This document shows positions 19,778-29,741 of a stretch of 64,000 bases of DNA, in pieces. A model generated the notes under the pieces. That model was not told the origin of the DNA. It did not search any database and saw only the letters and a list, made by a program, of their open reading frames with translations. Within the stretch, counting starts at the first letter, position 1. Each line of letters starts with the position of its first letter. A program made the position numbers and the translations under genes. The stretch comes from Chenopodium formosanum (lineage: Eukaryota; Streptophyta; Magnoliopsida; Caryophyllales; Amaranthaceae). Location of the stretch: assembly GCA_024500155.1 (NCBI GenBank), contig CM044859.1, forward strand, positions 44,128,003-44,192,002, read 5' to 3'.

Positions 19778-22380
19778 CTCATGTGGTACCCCATAGTGGC
19801 ATATGATATTCTCTCAATGAATTGAGCTACATGTTTCGTCGTCAGCTTAGCATATGAGGCCGCTTTGACCCATTTGGTGAAATAGTCGATTGCTACAAGA
19901 ATGAATTCATGCCCCCCTTGTCTTGGTGGTGTTATTTTTCCAATGATGTCGATGCCCCAAGTGGAGAAAGGCCATGGAGAAGTATATGTGTAGAGAAGCG
20001 AAGGTGGAACATGCTGTAAATTTGCGTAGACTTGACACTTCATACATTTCTTGACGTAGTCGTGACAATCTCTCTCCATAGTAGTCCAATAGTAACCTTG
20101 TCGTTGAATCTTTTGGATTAACATCTTTGCATTCATGTGTGTTCCACATATACCGACATGAAGGTTTTCCATGGTTTTATGTGCTTCTTTCTTGGCTATG
20201 CATAAGAGATTTCTTCCCATTGCAGTTCTCTTGTGGAGTTCTCCCCTGATGAGCACATACTGTGAGGCCAGGAGCCTCAAAGCACGACGTGCCCTTTTAT
20301 CAGTATTAGGAGGGTATTCTCCTCTTGTCACATAATTAAGGATATCTGTATACCATGGCTCTTCATCTTCTTCTTGTGGTTCTTGTTCATCGTCGAGTGC
20401 GTGAACATAAGCCGGCTCATATCTTCTTTCTATGGTCAATGGCATCCTGATTGTATCAGTTGGAATTCGCACCATTGATGCTAATTTAGCTAGTGCGTCG
20501 GCAAATTGGTTTTCTTCTCTTGGCAAATACGTATACTCCACTTCATCTAGTTGCTCCGTGAGAGTTTCTAAATGAGCTTGATACGTAGCGAGACTTTCAC
20601 TTCTCACTTTCCATCTCTTGGAGATTTGGTTAATGATTAGTGAAGAATCACCGTAGATTCTTAGTTTCTTAATTCCCAAGGCGACAGCTATTTCTAACCC
20701 CAAAATGCATGCTTCATATTCTGCGGCATTGTGCTCTTCATTGGGTGATACTAGCAAGACTCCTACACCACATCCTTTTTGGTTTGAAGCTCCATCGAAA
20801 TAGAGTGTCCAACTATCATCTTCAGTCATGAGTAAATCTTCGTCAGGGAAATCGTACTCATCTTCTTCTTTTTCAACTTCTTCTAGCGGAAAGTCTGCTA
20901 AGAAATCAGAAACCGCAGAACCTTTGATGGCTTTTTGTGGCACAAATCTCAAGTTAAACTGAGCAAGATTGACTATCCACCTTGATAATCTGCCATTGAG
21001 TGTTGCTTTTTCGAACAAGTATTTGAGAGGATCCATCTTGGACACGACATACACTGTATGAGTGAGCATGTTATGTCTTAGTTTCTGTGCGGCCCATACA
21101 AATGCGAGACATAACTTCTCAAGTGGTGTGTATCGCGTCTCATATCCTTGAAGTTTCTTGCTCAAGTAATAGATTGCATTCTCCTTGCTTTCGATCTCTT
21201 GTGCTAGCATTGCCCCCATCGTTTCTCTTGTGACCGTAAGGTAGAGTCGAAGAGGAAAGTCAGGTATTGCTGGCGCTAGCACGGGTGGGTTTGCCAAATA
21301 CTCTTTGATTTTGTCAAAAGCTTTTTGGCAATCGTCATCCCATGTGACTAGGACGTTTTTCTTGAGCTTCTTGAATATAGGTTGACATATTGCTGTAAGC
21401 TTTGATATGAACCTACTTATATACTGCAATCTTCCAATGAAACCTCGAATCTCCTTCTCATTTTTGGGTGGTGGCATGGCCATGATCGCTTTTACTTTTT
21501 TAGGATCTATTTCAATCCCTCGAGAACTGATCACGTATCCCAGTAATTTGCCTGACGTGACTCCGAATGCACATTTTGCTGGATTTAATCTCATGTTGTA
21601 CTTGCGGAGTCTTTCAAATAACTTGCAAAGTGCAATAATATGGCCGGGGCGATCTTTAGACTTAACGATCATATCATCGACATAGACCTCCACCTCTTTG
21701 TGCATCATGTCATGCAACAATTCTGTAGCTGCTCTTTGGTAGGTGGCACCCGCATTTTTCAACCCGAATGGCATTACCGTATAGCAATATGTACCCCATT
21801 GCGTGATGAATGCGGTTTTCTCCATGTCTTCTTCGGCCATCAATACCTGATTATATCCGGCGTAACCATCCATGAATGATAGGAGTGCATGGTTTGCTGT
21901 GTTATCGACTAGAATGTCAATGTGAGGTAGAGGGAACCCATCTTTTGGGCTTGCTTTATTGAGATCCCTGTAATCAACACACATTCTTACCCTTCCATCC
22001 TTCTTTGGAACTGGAACCACATTTGCTATCCATTCTGGATATTTGGATACTCTGATGAAACCTGTGGCCAACTGCTTCCTGATTTCTTCCTTAATTTTGA
22101 GAGCCACACCGGGTTTCATACGGCGCAGCTTTTGTTTGATAGGCTTCATGCCTGGAATGAGTGGTATCGTATGCTGAGCTATATCCCTGTCAATTCCTGG
22201 CATGTCTTGGTATGACCAAGAAAATACATAAACAAATTCACTAAGCAAGTTAATTAGCTCTTTGCGTTCATCTTGACTTAGTGTTAATCCAATTTTTACT
22301 TCTTTAACAGTCGTATCATTGGAAATGTTTATTGTTTCTGTATCTTCCATAACTGCTGTTTTGTTTTCGTGTTCTTCCAT
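19774..22380 (-). CDS. Tat-2 pol: RT, RNase H, second RNase H, integrase N-terminus and core
   Basis: 868 codons. RT: VPVPKKDGRVRMCVDYRDLNKASP, FMDGYAGYNQV, MPFGLKNAGATYQR, and catalytic EVYVDDMIVKSK near residue 232. First RNase H / connection: AIYYLSKKLQGYETRYTPLEKLCLAFVW. Second (archaeal-like) RNase H from about residue 520: YFDGASNQKGCGVG, NAAEYEAC, YGDSSLIINQ, FADALAKLA. Integrase zinc finger ends CMKCQVYAN near 776; core starts GIDIIGKI near 807. Compared with Tat-1, about 14 residues are missing between LLVSPNEE and HNAAEYEA, an in-frame gap in the second RNase H. The last dozen residues are out of frame owing to the break near 19816. The RNase H duplication is a Tat trait. Confidence 0.9.
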   Translation of the reverse strand: MEEHENKTAVMEDTETINISNDTTVKEVKIGLTLSQDERKELINLLSEFVYVFSWSYQDMPGIDRDIAQHTIPLIPGMKPIKQKLRRMKPGVALKIKEEIRKQLATGFIRVSKYPEWIANVVPVPKKDGRVRMCVDYRDLNKASPKDGFPLPHIDILVDNTANHALLSFMDGYAGYNQVLMAEEDMEKTAFITQWGTYCYTVMPFGLKNAGATYQRAATELLHDMMHKEVEVYVDDMIVKSKDRPGHIIALCKLFERLRKYNMRLNPAKCAFGVTSGKLLGYVISSRGIEIDPKKVKAIMAMPPPKNEKEIRGFIGRLQYISRFISKLTAICQPIFKKLKKNVLVTWDDDCQKAFDKIKEYLANPPVLAPAIPDFPLRLYLTVTRETMGAMLAQEIESKENAIYYLSKKLQGYETRYTPLEKLCLAFVWAAQKLRHNMLTHTVYVVSKMDPLKYLFEKATLNGRLSRWIVNLAQFNLRFVPQKAIKGSAVSDFLADFPLEEVEKEEDEYDFPDEDLLMTEDDSWTLYFDGASNQKGCGVGVLLVSPNEEHNAAEYEACILGLEIAVALGIKKLRIYGDSSLIINQISKRWKVRSESLATYQAHLETLTEQLDEVEYTYLPREENQFADALAKLASMVRIPTDTIRMPLTIERRYEPAYVHALDDEQEPQEEDEEPWYTDILNYVTRGEYPPNTDKRARRALRLLASQYVLIRGELHKRTAMGRNLLCIAKKEAHKTMENLHVGICGTHMNAKMLIQKIQRQGYYWTTMERDCHDYVKKCMKCQVYANLQHVPPSLLYTYTSPWPFSTWGIDIIGKITPPRQGGHEFILVAIDYFTKWVKAASYAKLTTKHVAQFIERISYATMGYHMR

Positions 22381-22388
22381 TGCTTTTA

Positions 22389-23231
22389 TTATTTCTTTGT
22401 CCTTTTATCATTAGCAAAGCAATATTGATCAGGGCTAGGGGAATGACACGCATCGTAAGAAAAGGTACTCATTTTATTGAATTCATTGGCTAATACATCA
22501 AGAGGGGAAAGGTCGGCTGCGACCTCAACAAGAGACTCATGGTGGAACTCTATAGCAGAAAGGGGGTCGGCCTCAGACTCTAAGGACTCGTCTACAGACT
22601 TAGACTCAGACTCGGACTCGGACCCAGACGACTCAGACTCATCAAACATAGGACCCTCGCTAGCGGTTATTTCCAACTTCTCTCCACTTGGCGTAGTGAT
22701 CCTCAATGTCTTGCGCCATCCCCTTGAAATGTTGTCAGCTTGGACGATCAACTCGGAGGGGTCAAAATCCTTGTTTGCTATGACAGCTTGAACGATCTCG
22801 GAGTTATCATTGCGGACCGGCTTGGACTCATTTTTCTCCATTCCAAAAAGGAGGTTGATTCCTAGATCATCAGAGTTCGGGCTAGTTAGCTTCTCGGTTG
22901 TGAAGAGCTCTTCGTCTTCATCAACAAAGTCACAATCAAGGAACATGTCGAATCCTGGTTCACGGATCCCATCGTGGACGAATGGCTCAGGGAATGCATA
23001 GCATGGGAAGTCTTCCCCTTCTTTGATGTACTGGCCATTGAGGGTGAACGGATATGGATCCATGGCCATTTCCGTCTTCGTGATTCGAGCATTATTGCGA
23101 GCCTTCAACTTCAATAAAGCTTGTTTCACATCTTCTTTTGTTAGCTTGAATCCCAAGCCAAAAGTATCCTTCTCTAGTGCACCAGGATGGCCCCAAGATT
23201 CAGCCATTTTCTTCTTGAGTCCAAGGGTCAT
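22389..23231 (-). CDS. Tat-2 protease-RT linker frame
   Basis: 281 codons with the sequence FTLNGQYIKEGEDFPCYAF, LLFGMEKNE, GWRKTLRITTPSGEKLEI and an acidic Ser/Glu run (SESSGSESESESKSVDES). It matches the Tat-1 stretch 5147-5860. At its end a one-base loss in the A-run near 22405 ends the frame at two stop codons (TAATAA); Tat-1 reads straight through here (DKEIIKAME), so this is a break and not a design. It overlaps the gag-protease end by 32 bases in another frame, which may be a real frameshift site or another defect. Confidence 0.75.
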   Translation of the reverse strand: MTLGLKKKMAESWGHPGALEKDTFGLGFKLTKEDVKQALLKLKARNNARITKTEMAMDPYPFTLNGQYIKEGEDFPCYAFPEPFVHDGIREPGFDMFLDCDFVDEDEELFTTEKLTSPNSDDLGINLLFGMEKNESKPVRNDNSEIVQAVIANKDFDPSELIVQADNISRGWRKTLRITTPSGEKLEITASEGPMFDESESSGSESESESKSVDESLESEADPLSAIEFHHESLVEVAADLSPLDVLANEFNKMSTFSYDACHSPSPDQYCFANDKRTKK

Positions 23232-25485
23232 TCCAGAAATGACCTTGCTTCTTCAGAATGGCATTGATACTGGTGTTTGAATAGGGATCAAAGTCGAGAT
23301 GGCACTTTTCCTCCTCTTCAATCATGAGAACATCATCAAGTGAAAACCCCCAAAGATCTTCATCTTCTTCGTCATGTTCAACACGGACGATAGGAGTATC
23401 AATAACTTGAATGCGCATAGGAGAAGCATCAATAGTAATCGGAACCCCTCCAACTATGGCTTTCACTTTCTGGTGCAGCGATGATGGAATCGCCTTTAGC
23501 TCATGAAGCCAAGGGCGTCGTAACAACAGATTGAAAGAGGCCTTAATGTCCACCACCTGAAATTTGGTGCGACGTTCAATGGCCCAAGTAGTTATATTCA
23601 GTATGATAGTACCCACGGCTTGACAGTGAGTATTATCATAAGCGCGAATCCCTTTAGTGGAGGGAGTCAGTTCTTCATTCTTTATGCCCAACTTCTTTGC
23701 AGTACGGAGTGGGAACACATTGATTGCAGAGCCATTATCAACCAGGCTCATAGGAACATTCATCTGCCCACACACCACAGTGAGGTGTAAGGCCTTATTA
23801 TGTTGGTCCCCTTCCGGGGGCAGATCCTTATCAGAAAACGAAATCAGATTGCTAGTACTTGGCAATTCAGTAGTGAGAAAGTTGACCAATCCTTGAGGAG
23901 TCATGTCATCATCAACTCCTATCTTCACTAGGGCATTCATCACAGCCTTTCGATGCTCGTAGGAAGTGGCCAAAAGCTTCCATACATTCATCTCCACCTT
24001 GGTCTTTTGCAGTTGTTTGACCACATCGCTGTTCACAGGGTCGATGGGATCAACTATCGGATGTGATTGTGGTGGAGGTGGAGGTGGATTAGGTTGTTGC
24101 AACCGTCCACTTCTGGTGAGAACCTTGACCTCAAAGTCCCCCCAAACATCTTCACTTGTGCCAAGAGATGAACAGGCTATATCCTTTAGATAGACGTCTT
24201 CATTATCGCTATCCCAAATTCCATTCACTTTTTCAGTACTTGAGATAAATACAACTTCCGGCAGAGGTTCATTCACAGGTTGAATGAGTATCGACGGATC
24301 AAAGGAGACTTCATCTCCCATGATAGCCAAAGCATCAGAAAGAGGACCTATTTGAATGTTAGGCTTCTTGCCCCCTGAAGGGACAGGAAGTTGATTAGCA
24401 TCGATCAGGTCTTGGATTTCATCCTTCAGCCTCCAACACTTCTCAGTGTTATGACCCTTGCCTTGATGAAACTTGCAATAAGCATTGGGGTCATAGCTAG
24501 CGGTCCTATTCTCAGGTCGAGGTTCTGGAAATGGTCCGATTGGCATAATCAGTCCCTGACCATGCAAACGGTCATAAGCAGCATCATAAGTCATTCCCAA
24601 AGGCGTGTAAACCCTCCTTTTCCTTTGGAATCTTTGAGGAGGAGCATTAAGGGCCAACACATCATTGATATTGATATTGTTAGTAGCATTATTGGGCTTA
24701 GAAGACGAAGAAGAAGGAGTGTCGTTCTTCTTGTTTTTCCAAGTGCTGTTATTATTGTTGCTACCAACAGACTTCATTAGTTCATCCTCGATATTGATTC
24801 CAATACCGTATACAACTTCAAAGGTACTTAGAGGCAGAAACTTCAAGTGTTGCTTGTACTTATGAGTCAGATTGGCAATGAACAAGCGAACCATTTCTTT
24901 CTCCTTGGGGGGATCCACCAGGAGCGCAGCTGTTTCCCTCCACCTGCTTAAGTAAGTGGTGAAGCCTTCATTCTCTTTCTGTTTGAGAATGGAGAGTTCA
25001 CGTTCAGAAGTCTTGGCCTGGATGTTACACTTGTAACGATTCATAAAGCTTTCAGCAACATCCTCCAAGGTTGCGACATGTTTGGATTCTAAAGAATAGA
25101 ACCACTGTTGACAAGCATGCTCTAAGGAAAGAGGGAACACCGTAGGGAAGAGTGTCACTTCTACTCCCTTAAGAACCATGGTTGCAGAAAAAGCCTTCAA
25201 ATGGAAAAGCGGATTATCTGTAGGCTTGAATTTGGGAATGTCAGTAGTGGAAAACTTCTCAGGAAGCTTGTCTCTTATGGACGAAGAGGTGACAGGCTGT
25301 TCCACATAAGTGAACTCTTCAAAAATCTTGCTCATCTGTTCCTTAATCTTGTTCATTGCAGTAGTAGTGACATTGTTTTGATTGTCTTGTTCTACCGTGC
25401 TGACTCTAGTGGTGAGTGTCTGCATCATGTCAGACAATCTTTCAATTGTCCTGTTGAGGTTCTCGATGTCTTCCTTAGTGGCCAT
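23200..25485 (-). CDS. Tat-2 gag-protease
   Basis: The start is set at MATKEDIENLNRTI (25485), since the 52 codons before it are Arg-rich and unlike gag. About 761 codons: a coiled N-terminus; capsid-like Retrotrans_gag segment with FPLSLEHACQQWFYSL and ESFMNRYKCN; zinc knuckle CKFHQGKGHNTEKC near residue 336; aspartic protease with VDNGSAINVFPL near 577 (DNGS instead of the usual DTGS, a form often seen in Tat elements); and LLRRPWLHELKAIPSSLHQK. An acidic tail ends at 23200. Gag forms the particle and binds RNA; the protease cuts the polyproteins. The frame is intact. Confidence 0.88.
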   Translation of the reverse strand: MATKEDIENLNRTIERLSDMMQTLTTRVSTVEQDNQNNVTTTAMNKIKEQMSKIFEEFTYVEQPVTSSSIRDKLPEKFSTTDIPKFKPTDNPLFHLKAFSATMVLKGVEVTLFPTVFPLSLEHACQQWFYSLESKHVATLEDVAESFMNRYKCNIQAKTSERELSILKQKENEGFTTYLSRWRETAALLVDPPKEKEMVRLFIANLTHKYKQHLKFLPLSTFEVVYGIGINIEDELMKSVGSNNNNSTWKNKKNDTPSSSSSKPNNATNNININDVLALNAPPQRFQRKRRVYTPLGMTYDAAYDRLHGQGLIMPIGPFPEPRPENRTASYDPNAYCKFHQGKGHNTEKCWRLKDEIQDLIDANQLPVPSGGKKPNIQIGPLSDALAIMGDEVSFDPSILIQPVNEPLPEVVFISSTEKVNGIWDSDNEDVYLKDIACSSLGTSEDVWGDFEVKVLTRSGRLQQPNPPPPPPQSHPIVDPIDPVNSDVVKQLQKTKVEMNVWKLLATSYEHRKAVMNALVKIGVDDDMTPQGLVNFLTTELPSTSNLISFSDKDLPPEGDQHNKALHLTVVCGQMNVPMSLVDNGSAINVFPLRTAKKLGIKNEELTPSTKGIRAYDNTHCQAVGTIILNITTWAIERRTKFQVVDIKASFNLLLRRPWLHELKAIPSSLHQKVKAIVGGVPITIDASPMRIQVIDTPIVRVEHDEEDEDLWGFSLDDVLMIEEEEKCHLDFDPYSNTSINAILKKQGHFWNDPWTQEENG

Positions 25486-25994
25486 TGGTTGAAAGTAGAC
25501 TGGAAATGGATCTTGTGGAGATGATTGAGATGGTTTCCTTGTACGCCTCTTTGGTATAAGAGGTTGTTGAGGTATGGACTCGAACCGTAACAATCTACCC
25601 CTGCTTCTTGACCAAGTGTTGTGACACCGAAACAAACACACCTTTAATGACCAAACTTAACCTGAACCCATCCGGATTAAAAAGAAAAAAGGAATTTTTT
25701 TTTTTTATTATTAAAAAATCTATAGTTTTGAAATTCTACTTGTTTATTTTTTTTAAAAAAAAAACATATGGGAGGATACCATCCGACTTACTCCGAAAAA
25801 AAAAACGACACAAAAACAAGACTTCCCTAAAATATGGTCAAAAATCTGGTGCACGACTTACAGAAAAAAGTGTGTGAACATGATATGTCAGTGATTAAGT
25901 GAGGTTATAGACGCGTGTTTTGACCGTATAGCTAGACATGACACAAAACTGGACACAGCATTCGCACAAAAATCGAAAAAAGACTGACAGAACA

Positions 25995-26110
25995 CTTTCT
26001 TGGGCACCGTGTCACGGTGCAGACTGTCGTGACACGGTGCAGTCTACCGTCAGACGGCCCCGTGTCACGGCACTGTTCACCGTGGCGCAGCAGAACATGT
26101 CGTGACATGG
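25995..26110. repeat. Palindrome cluster in Tat-2 leader, gag side
   Basis: CCGTGTCACGG, CGTGACACGG, CCGTCAGACGG, CCGTGTCACGG and CGTGACATGG within 115 bases; the same words as in the Tat-2 LTRs. Confidence 0.8.
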
Positions 26111-26624
26111 TGCGCAGTTACAGGTAAGTTTTTGTGATTTTTCCAAATTTTAACCGATTTTAGGTCCGTACTAATTACTATGTGAGAATAAAAATCCTCG
26201 GTCATGGGTTAAACAAAAGAGCAAACACATGAAGGTTAGAAGCAAACAACCACATAGCATTTAGGCAAGATGATGTAAAAAAAGTTTGCAACCTAGAGTC
26301 AAGATCTATGTTCAACTATTCGTCAAGCTTTGGGTGTCAAAAGGGTACCATGGTTGAGAGTTTGGACGCGTTAGCAAGGCAGCCTCCCTTGAGGGTGTAT
26401 GCCAATGGGCGGCTCCGCGAGTTCGTGATGAAATCGAACTCGACTCCATGGTTTGGGTGGCTTTAATAACTCGGATGAACCCTTATTGCCATGAGCGTTT
26501 TTGGGTCGATAGAGCTTAAATCCCCCGGGGCTAAGACGCATGTAGAACACATACGTTTATTCAAAAAAATCGAAGGAAGTCAACTGTGAGGAAAGAAAAT
26601 AAGCCACCAGGCTGATTTTAGGAT

Positions 26625-26730
26625 TGCCGTGACATGACAAAAATTCCCGTGTCACGGTACTGTGCACCATCAGACGGTGCGCTGTACCGTGATACAACAG
26701 ATTCTGCCGTGGCACGGCAGTCAGAAGATC
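26625..26730. repeat. Palindrome cluster in Tat-2 leader, LTR side
   Basis: CCGTGACATGA, CCGTGTCACGG, CCATCAGACGG, CCGTGATACAA and CCGTGGCACGG within about 105 bases. Confidence 0.8.
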
Positions 26731-26934
26731 TGACTGGTGTGCTGTTTTCCTTCGCGCGCAACCAAGTTATCCAATTTTTCCTACGGAACAAACCTGAATG
26801 TGACGTGGAAACGTCTATGCAGATGCAAAAATGCCAAATTAATCACAGGAATATTTTTTCAAGAATCTTTCAAGTCTCATCCACTCATCTTAATTAAATA
26901 CCGATCACTCAAATCGATAAATAATTAAGAATCC

Positions 26935-26952
26935 TCCCCAGTGGAGTCACCA
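26935..26952 (-). other. Primer binding site of Tat-2
   Basis: In - sense TGGTGACTCCACTGGGGA lies three bases inside the 5' LTR. It fits the 3' end of a tRNA (ending ...GTGGAGTCACCA). Ogre/Tat elements commonly use a tRNA-Arg-type site of similar sequence; the exact tRNA is my inference. Confidence 0.75.
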
Positions 26953-26955
26953 AAT

Positions 26956-28638
26956 TGTAAGCGTCGCTCGAAGTGCTCCTACGTTAAAAGCATGTGTGAA
27001 TATGCTTGGCACTCATAGGAAGTGGGAATTGACATAATACGATTAGGGACAAGGAAAGTAGGGAGCCGCCAACAAGTTTTTAAGGAACTTGTAAACCGTT
27101 CACGGATCATAAAAGGCAACCACGATTAAAGGGACAACAATAGGCAACAACGATTGACCCGTGAAGGTTACACGCCATTTATAATCCACGAGATTACTAA
27201 CTCCATATGGTTCGGAACCACGAAAGGAGGATCGGGGATGATGGTACGAAGTGAGTCATGGAGTCACATTCGCCCGTATTGGCCTCTACTCGATTCTTAT
27301 ATTGAAAAGCATTCTTGTGATCTCAAAGGCATACAAACAATAATTCAATTTGCTCCAAACTATTATTTAACTAAATTGGTTTAATGTTAATGCACACATA
27401 ATTCTAAAATATTGCTGATCACTTCAATTAATAATAAGATTAAAAGGGATCCTAAACCGGTTGTCCAAATTATCTTATTAGGCGTGATTTTCAATTACAT
27501 ATTCCCTTTAACATACAATATGGTGATCATAAAAAATATAATAGAACAACATTAATATTAGAACCAATTTAATGACAATTCCAACAACATAAAATCGTTA
27601 GAAAAATAATAAAAATAAAAGGAGCATGACTCTTACTTTGATTCTGTTTGTTTGCAACTACAAAATAATAAATGAGTTAGTAACTTCAAAGAAATAATAA
27701 AGCAATAATTAAATTAAATTAAATTAAGTAAGGTTGATTTGGGGCCAAACCCTCAAACAGTTCTACCTTTCACGCCTTGGCTTAAGGATAGAACCACGAG
27801 TAAAGTATGGACTCCTTTGAGTGCTTGAAGAAGGAATTTAGAAGTGAAAAGGGTAGGCTAGTGTTTAGGCTAAAGCATAGAAGAGAGAAAATTAAATAAG
27901 AGAATTACTCGGTGCCCCGTACTTCAGAAATGAGGGGGTATTTATAGGGAAAATGTGCTGAGGGAGCACACGGAACCCTAAAATGATAAAAACCATAAAA
28001 AAAAAGTATCTCGTGACACGGCAATCTGTACCGTGACACGGGAAGACCCACCGTCAGACGGTACACTTTCCCGTGTCACGGTACATTTTTGGTGTGACGC
28101 GGGAAATTTTCAGAAAACGGGATAGAAAACGTGTTAAGGGTTTACGCGGAAAAAACACGGAATGTCCCGTGTCACGGCAAACTTCCCGTGTCATAGGAAA
28201 TTCCACCGTTAGACGGGAAGGATTCCCATGACACGGTAGGTACCTGCATTGGCGCAGGAAATTTCACCCTGTTTTTCCGTCTAAATACATTTTTAACCCT
28301 AATTTCATTCAGCATTTTATGTGCCGATTGATAATTTCGGGCTAAAATAAGAAAATAATTAAATAAAAATAAATAAAAGGTTTGGGCCAAAAATAAATAA
28401 TAAAACAATAAAAATAAAAAAGGTTTGGGCTAACATTAAATAGTAAGTTTGGGCCGAATTAAAACTATACTTTTACTAAACATCAAGGCTAATCCATGGA
28501 CTGTTCAAAAATACGAATTTAATCAAATACGATATTTTAAGCACTCTCGGGATTAAATACTGAACCCGACCAATAGTGGCGGTGAAAGGTTGTTCATCAT
28601 CGGGTTTGGTTTTGGGGAGACATTTTTAGGTGTCTACA
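26956..28638 (-). repeat. Tat-2 5' LTR
   Basis: In - sense TGTAGACACCTAAAAATG...GACGCTTACA, 1683 bases, paired with 10800-12498. TATAAATA lies at 27939-27946 and the palindrome cluster at 28010-28255. The primer binding site follows directly. Its outer end abuts the resumed Tat-1 integrase at 28639. Confidence 0.92.
28010..28255. repeat. Palindrome cluster in Tat-2 5' LTR
   Basis: The same series as in the 3' LTR (CCGTGACACGG, CCGTCAGACGG, CCGTGTCACGG and others), some units decayed (for example CCGTTAGACGG, CCATGACACGG). The CG to TG/CA direction of decay fits cytosine methylation. Confidence 0.8.
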
Positions 28639-29165
28639 ACGATCATCGAAAAAATGATAGAATATTACAAGGATTGGCTTGACAAACTCCATTTCGCACT
28701 TCGGGGTTATCTCACGTCAATTCGCACATCAACAGGAAATACGCCATTCTCATTAGTTTATGGAATGGATGTCGTACAACCTGTAGAGCTAGAGATACCG
28801 TCTCTACGCATTGCATTAGAAAGTAAACTCGATGAAGTCGAATGGACTAGAGTAAGGTATGAAGAGTTAATTCTACTTGATGAAAAGTGACTAGAAGCTG
28901 TACATCATACCCAATGCTATGAAACTCATATGGCTAGACATTTTAATAAGAAGGTCAAGACAAGAAACATCAAAGTAGAAGACTTGGAGTTAAAAGCATT
29001 AAGGAAAAATATTTTGGATCCAAGAGGCAAATTAAGGCCTAATTGGTCCGGACCCTATATTTTCGAAACAATCCTATCAGGATGTACAACAAAACTAACT
29101 GACATGGATGGCAATGAGTTCTCAAACATGACAAATCTTGACCAACATAAAAAGTACCACCCATA
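28639..29165 (+). pseudogene. Tat-1 integrase C-terminus
   Basis: It resumes after Tat-2 with TIIEKMIEYYKDWLDKLHFAL, TPFSLVYGMDVVQPVELEIP, HFNKKVKTRNIK and PNWSGPYIFETIL, matching 19112-19660 of Tat-2. One stop at 28888 (TGA) interrupts it. The final stop lies at about 29164, followed by the conserved post-integrase block. Confidence 0.88.
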
Positions 29166-29189
29166 ATTACTTGAGTAGAATACTCAAGA

Positions 29190-29239
29190 GAGCTACGTTT
29201 GACCTGATTCCTTAGAAAAGGATACGTAGGCAACCCTTT
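29190..29239 (+). other. Conserved block downstream of integrase (Tat-1)
   Basis: AGAGCTACGTTTGACCTGAT, then AAAGGATACGTAGGCAACCC: the same words as the Tat-2 block (19025-19092), at the same distance from the integrase stop. Confidence 0.6.
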
Positions 29240-29317
29240 ACGGATGCGGCCACCTTAATCTTCGCAAACCTCGCATCCCAGAAATAAAAAGAAATTCGAC
29301 AAAACAGTAGCGTCGCA

Positions 29318-29412
29318 AAAAAAAGCTTGTCGTCGGCCGACAGATTACATCGCTAGGCGACTGCGCATGTCGCCGGATGACAGACGGGAGCAGCCGCCGA
29401 CAGCCATAAAAC
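29318..29412. repeat. Palindrome cluster at the 3' end of Tat-1 DUF7745 gene
   Basis: TTGTCGTCGGCCGACAG, CGCTAGGCGACTGCGCATGTCGCC and GCCGCCGACAG in an AT-rich setting. It is a looser form of the Tat-1 palindrome TGTCGCC-T-GGCGACA. Confidence 0.65.
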
Positions 29413-29741
29413 AGCGCCGCCAACCAGAAAAATTTTGGTGTTTTTCGAAAAATCTTTGACTTCCGTACTCGAAAAATTTGTGGAAAATAAAATTTTCTGT
29501 TTTCATTGCTTTATTAAATTAAATTTAAAGAAGTTGATTTAATTTAAAAGCTAAAAATTCATTAATAATATAAAATAAAAATTACATTATTGATTTAAAT
29601 AAAAGCTTAATAAAACAAATTAACTTTAAATTTAAAACTAAGTCTAATAAATTGGAAGTTAATCAGTGCTTCAATCTTTCTTCTCTTTCTTTGCTCTCTT
29701 CCAATTTTTATCTGCATGCTCTTCATTGTTCATGACTTTTA

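Larger units (their letters stand above)
25486..26934 (-). other. Tat-2 5' untranslated region
   Basis: 1.45 kb between the primer binding site and gag, without a convincing gene. It has A/T runs at 25690-25810 and palindrome clusters at 25995-26110 and 26625-26730. A mid-part (26330-26560) is less repetitive but codes for nothing I recognise. Confidence 0.65.
10800..28638 (-). mobile_element. Tat-2: complete Tat/Ogre-type Ty3/gypsy element, 17.8 kb
   Basis: Both LTRs, primer binding site, gag-protease, pol, two antisense genes, tandem-repeat 3'UTR and polypurine tract are present in - orientation. The target duplication is ACAAT (10795-10799) against ACGAT (28639-28643), and removing the element restores the Tat-1 integrase reading frame (NLKT | TIIEKM). 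The LTRs are alike in almost every line, with a few substitutions and small indels (for example a 24-base gap between GGGCT repeats in the 5' LTR). pol shows only two single-base frame breaks, so this is among the younger insertions. The second RNase H and antisense ORFs place it in the Tat lineage. Confidence 0.9.
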
